In this document: piece by piece, positions 57,798 to 64,000 of the stretch | How positions within the stretch are numbered: position 1 is the stretch's first letter | Layout of the letters: each line of letters starts with the position of its first letter | DNA from: an uncultured Propionibacteriaceae bacterium | GTDB lineage: Bacteria; Actinomycetota; Actinomycetes; Propionibacteriales; Propionibacteriaceae | Length of the DNA: 64,000 bases | Direction: 5' to 3' | NCBI GenBank assembly: GCA_938046585.1 | Contig: CALIWR010000002.1 | Span: 107,314 to 171,313 of the forward strand | Translations under genes and position numbers: made by a program | Notes under the pieces: model-generated | What the model saw: only the letters and a program-made list of their open reading frames with translations | Databases searched by the model: none | Told to the model about the DNA's origin: nothing

Positions 57798-59669
57798 TCA
57801 GTGGGTAAGCATGATCTCCTCGGCGTCCAGCCGCTCCAGCACATAGCTCAGGGTGGCCGAAGAGAAGACCCCCTCGTCGCGGGCCTCGAGCAAGGCCCGG
57901 CGCTGGGCCCGGATCGCCTCCACCGCCAGGTCACGAACCTGCTGCTGGGTCAGCGGTTCCAAATTCGGTTCGGTAGTTGTTGTGACCGGCTGACGGGTGT
58001 CCGGAGTCTGAGCGGGAACCGGGACCTCATCGGCCGTCTGTGAGGGCTCGGCCGATGAGGTGTTGAGAGAGACCAGGGTTCGACCGACGGTGGAGAAAGA
58101 ACGAGTCAATTCTCCCGCCTCACTGAGCCCGTTCGTGGCAGCCTGATCCCGCTGCGCCAGGGCCTGGGCCAGGGCAGTCTGCTTGACCGCCGAACCGAGC
58201 AGCGCGATCACCCGACGTCGCTCCTCGGCGTCAGTGCCCGGGCTCGCCATCAGGGGTCGTACCAGACGCACCAGCAGCGGCAGCGTCAGTCCCTGGATGA
58301 CCAATGACCCGGCTGCCACCAGCAGCGCCACCAGCAGCAGGAAGGGCCGCTGGGGAGTCTCCAACGGCAGGGTCTGGGCCGCGGCCAGGGTCACCGCACC
58401 CCGCATTCCAGCCCATACGATGACGGCCCCCTCCCGCGGACCAAGCGGCTCATTCACGAAATAGGCCAGGTCATAGCCGGTGCGCTGGTGACGACGCTGA
58501 TACCGGTCCAGCCGTTGCCGCCAGCGAGCCAAAGCCCGGCCCCAGTCCTCGCGGGTAAGGTCGCGGGCACTGAGGACCTCCGGGTCGATGTCACTGGCAT
58601 GCGCCAGCCGGTCCTCGAAGCTGCTGATCCGCTCCGCGGTGCGTTGGTGGCGGGCCGTGGAATGGATCCGGAGCCGGTGCAACCAGGCCAACAGAGGGGC
58701 CACAAAAGCTGCTCGCAGCACGACAGTGAGCGTTGCCGCGATCACCGCCAGGACGGCGGCCCGGCGCAGTCCGCCTCCAGTCTGGGTGACTTGCTGCACG
58801 ATCCCGTACGCCTGCAGGCCCATCGCCAGGAAGACCCCACCCTCCAGGATCAACTCGATGGTGTGCCAATTCTGTTGGGCAGTTCGCCGGTTCGCCGGCG
58901 GGACCAGCGTCGGTGCCCGGACCGAGGTGACCAGGCCGGCCACAACCGCGGCCACCAGACCCGAACCACCCAGATGCTCGGCCGGGATCGCAGCCAGGAA
59001 GGGCACCGTGAAAGAGATCACCGTGTTGGCGCTGGGGTCGTCGATCCGCGAGCAGAGCCTGGTCATCAGCTCACCCACCACCAAGCCGATGACGACCGCT
59101 ACCGTCAACGCGACCGCCAACCCGATGGCCAGACTGCCAGGCCTCAAGGCGTCGGCATTGGTGGCCAACCCGGCCGCCACGGCCGACGACAGCAGCACCA
59201 GCGCGGTAGCGTCATTGAACAGGCCCTCGCCCTCCAAGATCGTGATAATCCGATGCGAGACGCCGAGCCGGCGGGCGATGGCGATGGCGACCGCATCGGT
59301 GGGGCTGAGCACCGCCCCCAGCGCGATCGCCCAGGGCCAGGAGACGGCCGGTACCACAGCATGAACGACGAAACCCACGACCACCGCCGACAACACCACC
59401 AGACCGACCGCCAGCCCGGCCACCGAGATCAGTTCCCGGCGGAAGTCCATCACCGGCATCGCGGTCGCGGCGCTGAACAACAGCGGCGGCAGGACCACCT
59501 CGAGCACGATCGCGGGTGGTACCTCGATGGCGGAGACGATCGGCAGAAAACCGATCCCAATCCCCAATCCCAGCAACACCAGCGGCGAGGCGACCCCTAC
59601 CTTCGGGGCGAACTGGGTGCAGACGGCCACCAGCAGCAGCGCCACGACACCGATCAACAAGGTTTCCAC
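57798..59669 (-). CDS. CPA1-family Na+/H+ antiporter
   Basis: The 623-residue antiporter has about twelve helices. The ion site is in GEGLFNDATALVLLSSAVAA with the paired acidic residues (ND). Other blocks: LGLGIGIGFLPIV, ALGAVLSPTDAVAIAIARRL and WAGMRGAVTLAAAQTLPLE. A long cytosolic tail (about 180 residues, QTALAQALAQRDQAATNG) may regulate it. GTG 59669 is chosen: TACCTT ends six bases upstream (leaderless); GTG 59675 would abut the box. It sits inside the glycan cluster. Confidence 0.9.
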   Translation of the reverse strand: METLLIGVVALLLVAVCTQFAPKVGVASPLVLLGLGIGIGFLPIVSAIEVPPAIVLEVVLPPLLFSAATAMPVMDFRRELISVAGLAVGLVVLSAVVVGFVVHAVVPAVSWPWAIALGAVLSPTDAVAIAIARRLGVSHRIITILEGEGLFNDATALVLLSSAVAAGLATNADALRPGSLAIGLAVALTVAVVIGLVVGELMTRLCSRIDDPSANTVISFTVPFLAAIPAEHLGGSGLVAAVVAGLVTSVRAPTLVPPANRRTAQQNWHTIELILEGGVFLAMGLQAYGIVQQVTQTGGGLRRAAVLAVIAATLTVVLRAAFVAPLLAWLHRLRIHSTARHQRTAERISSFEDRLAHASDIDPEVLSARDLTREDWGRALARWRQRLDRYQRRHQRTGYDLAYFVNEPLGPREGAVIVWAGMRGAVTLAAAQTLPLETPQRPFLLLVALLVAAGSLVIQGLTLPLLVRLVRPLMASPGTDAEERRRVIALLGSAVKQTALAQALAQRDQAATNGLSEAGELTRSFSTVGRTLVSLNTSSAEPSQTADEVPVPAQTPDTRQPVTTTTEPNLEPLTQQQVRDLAVEAIRAQRRALLEARDEGVFSSATLSYVLERLDAEEIMLTH

Positions 59670-59741
59670 GGTCACAAGGTACTGGGACGAGGCCGCGTCA
59701 GGCTCAGCGCAGACCCGGCCAAAGAGGAGACGGTCGTGGCC

Positions 59742-61589
59742 TCAGCGACCATGGTGGATCAGGCGGTAGCTCGTCGTGGCCTTGGACAGGTGCGGGTTCA
59801 TCTGCGGGTCGCGCTCCAGCAGCGGCGCCCAGCGCTGCTGGAACAGGTCGGCGGCCTCAGTCAGCTCCGACCAGTCCCGGCCGCCGGAGATAGCGGTGGC
59901 GACACTCAGTGATTCGTGGTGCAGCAGCCGGGTGTACGGGGTGTAGATGGTACGCAACCCCAATTCGCCGATCCGGCAGCACAGGTCGACATCGTTGAAG
60001 GTGACCCGGAAGGCCTCGTCGAAGCCCCCTACCTGAGCGAACAGCTCCGCCCGTACGGCCAGACAGGCGGCGGTGACCGCAGTAGTGGCCCGGCGGGTCC
60101 ACAGCATCATCCGCTGAGTACGGGACTGCTCCTGGTCCAGCCGCAGCCCGGCCAAACTGTTCCCGGCGACCCCCTTGATCCCAAGCCCGATCCCGGCATG
60201 CTGGACAGTGACGGCGTCGGGATACAGCAGCAGGCAGCCGACCGCCCCCACCTGGGGCCGCTGCGCCTCGCCGACCAGCACCTCCAACCAGTCCGGGTCC
60301 AGCACCTCGGTGTCGTTGTTGAGCATCACCAGGACCTCGCCGCGGGCCCGACGGGCGCCCTCATTGCAGCTGCGGGCGTAACTCCACGGCTGCTCGGGCC
60401 AGTCCACCAGCCGGAACCGGTCATCCTGGTCGGCTACCTCGTCGTACCAGCTGAGCACCCGCGGGTCGTCACTGCCGGTGTCGACCAGCACGATTTCATA
60501 ATTCTGGTACGAGGTGACGTCGAGCACCGAGTCGATGCAGCGGCGAACCACCGGCAACTGGTTCTTGCTCGGGATCACGATCGAGACCAGCGGTTCGCCG
60601 ACCACCGGGTAGCGGGTCTGCCAGACCTGCGGCAGCTCCGGCTGACGGCGCACGATCACATCAGGGCGACCCTCGGCGATCGCTGCAGCGCCCAGCAGGT
60701 CGACCACATCGTGATCTCGGTCGAGCCCAGGTGCGCTCAGCCCGGCCCGGCGGCTGGCGACCGTACCGATCGCATGCGCCACGCCGGCGCCAGCCCGGGC
60801 CATCCGCAGCTGAAGATCCCACAACAGCAGCATCGGGTCCTCGGTCCCGGCGAGCTCCCGCAGCCCGCCCACGGCGCGGACCAGGCTGGTCCGCAGCAGC
60901 GTGACCGTGCCCAGGTACGGGAGCGAACGCAACAACTCCGGGTTCCAGTCCGGCTTGAACAGCGGCTCCCGGCGCCGGTACCGCAACGCACCTCGACCCC
61001 CGAAGTCGACCAGGTCCTCACCGCCGTAGGCCACATCCGCGTCCGGGCAGTCCTCAAGAGCGGCGATCAGTTCATAACAGGTGTCGGGGTAGAGCACGTC
61101 GTCGGGGGTGAGAAAGCAGACAAAATCACCCTGACAGCGTTCCAGAGCAGCATTCAGGCGGTCCACCCGGCCGCCCGGCCCGATTGACTGGCGGATCCGT
61201 TCCTGCTCGAAGCCGCGCCGCGGCAGCGAGAACGGCCGATCAGAGCAGATAATCAACTCCCAGTTCTCATACGCCTGGGTCACCACTGACCGTATCAGCC
61301 GCAGCGCCTGGTTCGGATCGGCGCCGGTAACGTCGACCACCACGCTCAGGTAGCGCTGCAAATCCCATTCACGCGAGCGCAGCCGGCGCTGGGCCAATGC
61401 CGAGCCGGGCACCCGGTGGCCGCGCAGCCAGTCCTGGTAGGCCAGGTCCTGGGCCAGCCGCAGATTCGCCAACCTGAAGTAGGCGTTCCGCGCCGCGTCG
61501 TACAGCCCCGGCGCCCGCCGGGCACCCCATTTGAGCGTTGACCGGACTGTCCCGGTGATCCCACTCAGGGCAGAGCGAACCGATGGCAT
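59742..61589 (-). CDS. Large GT2 glycosyltransferase
   Basis: The 615-residue protein has an N-terminal region with a first GT2-like fold (residues about 75-300: SVVVDVTGADPNQALRLIRS, FVCFLTPDDVLYPDTCYEL) and a second complete GT2 domain (about 335-570: VSIVIPSKNQLPVVRRCIDS, IVLVDTGSDDPRVLSWY, VLVMLNNDTEVLDPDWLE as the DxD region, VGGFDEAFRVTFNDVDLCCR). The tandem arrangement fits O-antigen or capsule rhamnan/galactan synthases. No membrane helices. Confidence 0.85.
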   Translation of the reverse strand: MPSVRSALSGITGTVRSTLKWGARRAPGLYDAARNAYFRLANLRLAQDLAYQDWLRGHRVPGSALAQRRLRSREWDLQRYLSVVVDVTGADPNQALRLIRSVVTQAYENWELIICSDRPFSLPRRGFEQERIRQSIGPGGRVDRLNAALERCQGDFVCFLTPDDVLYPDTCYELIAALEDCPDADVAYGGEDLVDFGGRGALRYRRREPLFKPDWNPELLRSLPYLGTVTLLRTSLVRAVGGLRELAGTEDPMLLLWDLQLRMARAGAGVAHAIGTVASRRAGLSAPGLDRDHDVVDLLGAAAIAEGRPDVIVRRQPELPQVWQTRYPVVGEPLVSIVIPSKNQLPVVRRCIDSVLDVTSYQNYEIVLVDTGSDDPRVLSWYDEVADQDDRFRLVDWPEQPWSYARSCNEGARRARGEVLVMLNNDTEVLDPDWLEVLVGEAQRPQVGAVGCLLLYPDAVTVQHAGIGLGIKGVAGNSLAGLRLDQEQSRTQRMMLWTRRATTAVTAACLAVRAELFAQVGGFDEAFRVTFNDVDLCCRIGELGLRTIYTPYTRLLHHESLSVATAISGGRDWSELTEAADLFQQRWAPLLERDPQMNPHLSKATTSYRLIHHGR

Positions 61590-61611
61590 ACGACGAACCT
61601 CTGGGTCGGGG

Positions 61612-62352
61612 TCAGGTCTGTTTCAGAGTAGCGGTCTCGGTCGTGATCGCCGACCGGGGCAACCCCTCGCCCACTTTGACCGCTGCGATCACCCGGACTG
61701 TAATCGGCAGCATCACCACTTCCACCAGCACCTTGTACAGGTAGCCGACCAGGATGTAGTTGACCATCGCCGGAGCCGACAACACCCCACCGAAGGCAAT
61801 CAGACAGAAGATCGCAGTGTCAGCTAGCTCGCCGACCACGGTCGACGACAGCAGCCGCCACCACAACGAACCAGGCCGAGAACGCTGCTTGATCCCGACC
61901 ACGACGTGCGCGTTCAGTAACTGCCCGACCAGATACCCGGCGAGACTGGCGGCGACGATCCGGGGGACGAAACCCAGCACCGCGTGGAAAGCTTCCCCAT
62001 GCCGGTAATCAGCGGCCGGCGGGGCCGCATCGACCAGCAAGAAGGTCAACGAGGCCAGCAGCCCCAGGACGAAGCCGAGCCGGATCGCCCGTCGAGCCCG
62101 ACGGATCCCGTACACCTCAGCCATCACATCGCTGAGGATGTAGGTGAACGGGAACACCACAGCGCCGCCGTCGGTGATCAGCGGCAGCACCGGCACCCCG
62201 CCCGGGGCCCACGAGCCGCCGAGCTGAACCACCTTGGTGGCCGCGATATTGGAGATCAACAGCACCGCGCAGAAGACCGCGATCACCAGGTCAAACAGGC
62301 GAGGATTGGCCGGGACCGGGGTCCGTACCGGGGCTGCGTTCACTGTGCGCAT
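61612..62352 (-). CDS. yhhQ: YhhQ/VUT-family queuosine precursor transporter
   Basis: The 246-residue membrane protein of six or seven helices matches the VUT_1 (YhhQ) family that imports preQ0/preQ1: LISNIAATKVVQLGG, GAVVFPFTYILSDVMAEVYG, LNAHVVVGIKQRSR and ELADTAIFCLIAFGG. ATG 62352 starts MRTVNAAPV; the longer upstream frame has no support. With tgt 11 kb away and no queuosine synthesis genes in view, precursor salvage is likely. Confidence 0.88.
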   Translation of the reverse strand: MRTVNAAPVRTPVPANPRLFDLVIAVFCAVLLISNIAATKVVQLGGSWAPGGVPVLPLITDGGAVVFPFTYILSDVMAEVYGIRRARRAIRLGFVLGLLASLTFLLVDAAPPAADYRHGEAFHAVLGFVPRIVAASLAGYLVGQLLNAHVVVGIKQRSRPGSLWWRLLSSTVVGELADTAIFCLIAFGGVLSAPAMVNYILVGYLYKVLVEVVMLPITVRVIAAVKVGEGLPRSAITTETATLKQT

Positions 62353-62415
62353 GGTACGCGCCACGAATCGGCCCTGGTGAGTGACGGACTTCCTGGTTAG
62401 TGGCAAGATCAGGTC

Positions 62416-62859
62416 ATGGATACCGAGCTCGACTACATGCCGGACCAGTCGGAGCAGTTGGACCAGTTCCAAGCTGACCACACTCTGGTAGATCGGGGCG
62501 TGGCCGACGTCCTCGACGAGGGGTACACCACAGCCGAGCATTGGTCGGTGGCTGAGGGCTTCGGCAATACCGCCGCCGAGATGCGCCAGGGCGAGCCGTT
62601 GGATCTGAAGCTGGCGCAGGAACAGCCCGAGCCGGACCCTCCCATGACCAGGCAGGACTGGCGTGACGACCCCCACGAGAAGCGGGAGGTTGGCTCGCGG
62701 CGGGCCGGGCGGCTGGTCGACGCCAACCACGGCTGGGGCGGCCAACGTACCGAGGCCGAGGCATACGCCGAAGACGTGGGTATCGATGGCGGCGCGGCCT
62801 GCGCCGAGGAAGCTGCAGTCCACATCATCGACCCCTCCGAGAATGACACCGATGTCTGA
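62416..62859 (+). CDS. DUF5709 family protein
   Basis: The 147-residue acidic, hydrophilic protein matches actinobacterial DUF5709: DRGVADVLDEGYTTAEHWSV, EGFGNTAAEMRQGEPLDLKL, VGSRRAGRLVDANHGWGG, and VGIDGGAACAEEAAVHIID at the end. No membrane segment or catalytic motif; likely largely disordered and possibly stress-related (inference). It overlaps pip by eight bases. Confidence 0.85.
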   Translation: MDTELDYMPDQSEQLDQFQADHTLVDRGVADVLDEGYTTAEHWSVAEGFGNTAAEMRQGEPLDLKLAQEQPEPDPPMTRQDWRDDPHEKREVGSRRAGRLVDANHGWGGQRTEAEAYAEDVGIDGGAACAEEAAVHIIDPSENDTDV

Positions 62860-63868
62860 CCCGGGCGCGGCGCTGCGGCCCGAACGCGAGCTGTACCCGT
62901 CGATCGAGCCCTACCAGACCGGGATGCTGGATGTCGGCGACGGGCAGATCCTGTACTGGGAACAGTCCGGCAACCCCGAGGGCAAGCCGGCGGTCTTCCT
63001 GCACGGCGGCCCGGGAGGGGGCACCACGGCGGACCAGCGCCGGTTCTGGGACCCGCGGCGGTACCGGATCGTGCTGTTCGACCAGCGTGGCTGCGGGCAA
63101 AGCACCCCGCATGCGGCCGAGCCAGAGGCAGATTTGTCAGCGAACACCACCTGGCATGTGGTCGCCGACATCGAGCGGCTGCGCGAGCACCTGGGGATCG
63201 AGCGCTGGCAGGTCTTCGGCGGCTCCTGGGGCAGCGCGTTAGCGCTGGCGTACGCCGAAACTCACCCGGACCGGGTCACTGAGCTGGTGCTGCGGGGGAT
63301 CTTCATGCTGCGCCGCTTCGAACTGGACTGGTTCTACAACGGCCCGGCCGGGATGGTCCGACCCGAATGGTGGAAGCTCTTCGAAGAGCCGCTACGGAAA
63401 GCTGATGGCCGAGCGGTCCGGTTGTTGGAGGGAACCGGCGACGGACGCGACAACATCGCCCGCTACCACGACCTGCTCTTCGACCCGGATCCGGCAGTCC
63501 ATGTTCCTGCCGGGGTGGCCTGGAGCACCTGGGAGAACGCCACGGTGACCCTGGTAACTCCACCCGGCCTGGCCGAGGGCGGCACCGACGCCGCAAAGGT
63601 CGCCTTCGCCCGGATCGAGAACCACTACTTCGTCAACGGCGGCTGGTTGCGTCCCGACCAGCTGCTGCGGGATGTACCGAGAATCCAGCACCTGCCGTGC
63701 GTGATCATCCACGGCCAGTACGACCTGTGCTGCCCGGTCCGCAACGCGTACGACCTGGCCGAGGCCTGGCCCGAAGCCGACCTGCGGGTGGTGCTGGCCG
63801 GTCATTCGGCCTTCGAACCCATGATTGCCTCCGAACTGGTCCAGGCGACAGATGATTTCTGTGCTTGA
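62852..63868 (+). CDS. pip: Proline iminopeptidase
   Basis: The 338-residue alpha/beta hydrolase releases N-terminal proline from peptides. S33 motifs: YWEQSGNPEGKPAVFLHGGP with the oxyanion HGGPGGG, FDQRGCGQSTP, the nucleophile in FGGSWGSALALAYAE, the catalytic Asp in HGQYDLCCPVRNAYDLAEAW and His in LAGHSAFEP. The last two codons and stop (GCTTGA) lie in the start of the dispersed repeat. ATG 62852 overlaps DUF5709. Confidence 0.93.
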   Translation: MSDPGAALRPERELYPSIEPYQTGMLDVGDGQILYWEQSGNPEGKPAVFLHGGPGGGTTADQRRFWDPRRYRIVLFDQRGCGQSTPHAAEPEADLSANTTWHVVADIERLREHLGIERWQVFGGSWGSALALAYAETHPDRVTELVLRGIFMLRRFELDWFYNGPAGMVRPEWWKLFEEPLRKADGRAVRLLEGTGDGRDNIARYHDLLFDPDPAVHVPAGVAWSTWENATVTLVTPPGLAEGGTDAAKVAFARIENHYFVNGGWLRPDQLLRDVPRIQHLPCVIIHGQYDLCCPVRNAYDLAEAWPEADLRVVLAGHSAFEPMIASELVQATDDFCA

Positions 63869-64000
63869 TTGCCCTCGCCTTCGCTCGGGCGGGCCGCGTC
63901 GCTAACACCCCCGTCTTCCTCCTCACCGACGAGAAGGTTCTTTCAGGTCGTGGCCGGGTTGGGTGTTTCTCGTCGTTCGTCGTCCAGACGGGGTGCTCCG
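63863..64000. repeat. Dispersed palindromic element, third copy (runs off window)
   Basis: From 63863 the plus strand reads the reverse complement of the 34.7-kb repeat: TTGATTGCCCTCGCCTTCGC, then CTAACACCCCCGTCTTCC, CGACGAGAAG ... TTTCTCGTCG and AGACGGGGTGCTCCG to the edge. Inner and middle arms are conserved, but the loop differs, with only GGTCGTGGC shared. The pip stop codon is supplied by the element. Confidence 0.85.

Noticed and set aside
58488..59912. 474-codon frame opposite the CPA1 antiporter
   Set aside because: Low-complexity Gln/Arg/His/Asp-rich translation, typical of antisense codon bias; the antiporter on the other strand is certain.
59916..61187. 423-codon frame opposite the large GT2 gene
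   Set aside because: Antisense shadow without domains; the sense frame has two GT2 folds.
63705..63926. Minus-strand frame starting MRRKTGVLATRPARAK
   Set aside because: It is the translated repeat element running antisense into pip; related frames appear wherever the repeat occurs.

Overview
The window is GC-rich, densely packed chromosomal DNA from an actinobacterium. GTG starts are common, ATGA/GTGA gene overlaps are frequent, and many promoters look leaderless. Gene content (PimB-type mannosyltransferase, ROK glucokinase, class II DAHP synthase, PASTA kinase, NlpC/P60 hydrolase) and gene order suggest Actinomycetia, perhaps Propionibacteriales; the order is a guess. No rRNA, tRNA, CRISPR array, insertion sequence or phage module was seen.

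Region 1 (1-33 kb) matches the order of the mycobacterial Rv2192c-Rv2172c neighbourhood, with insertions: trpD, a DEDDh exonuclease, NlpC/P60, pimB, PlsC-type acyltransferase, class II DAHP synthase, PknL-like kinase, isoprenyl diphosphate synthase, metF. The left edge holds the start of guaB1 (minus strand) and a decayed aldo/keto reductase. The exonuclease looks like the surviving front of an exonuclease-UvrC-like fusion whose middle was deleted. Inserted between aroG and the kinase are xthA, a radical SAM/SPASM gene, an MBL hydrolase and a sugar operon (19.1-26.1 kb): RbsA/RbsC/binding-protein ABC importer, LacI regulator, FucI-like isomerase and FucU/RbsD-type mutarotase, behind a promoter with a LacI-type operator. 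A secreted barnase-type RNase and its barstar lie between thiE and the isoprenyl synthase gene.

Region 2 (33-51.5 kb) is a translation, repair and chaperone block: rpsT, holA, lepA, nhaA, a rhomboid protease, hemW, a DUF3097 gene, a CtpE-like P-type ATPase, an IMPase-family phosphatase, an alkyltransferase-like protein, a lactococcin-972-type bacteriocin, an MBL hydrolase, ltrA, then CIRCE-hrcA-dnaJ-rsmE-tgt.

Region 3 (51.5-64 kb) is a surface-glycan block: an APH-fold kinase, two GT2 enzymes, a nucleotide-sugar epimerase, a WsaF-type glycosyltransferase and an ABC-2/Wzt exporter, interrupted by a CPA1 antiporter. It is followed by a YhhQ-type queuosine-precursor transporter (a partner for tgt), a DUF5709 protein and a proline iminopeptidase.

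The most unusual structure is a palindromic dispersed repeat. Two tandem 144-bp copies lie between holA and lepA, a third starts at the stop codon of pip at the right edge, and a decayed copy overlaps the rpsT terminator. The arms are conserved, with one compensatory base-pair change, while the loop varies. A second recurring pattern is a TANNNT box 6-8 nt before GTG/ATG at about 15 genes, which looks like leaderless promoter-start units and fixes several otherwise ambiguous starts.
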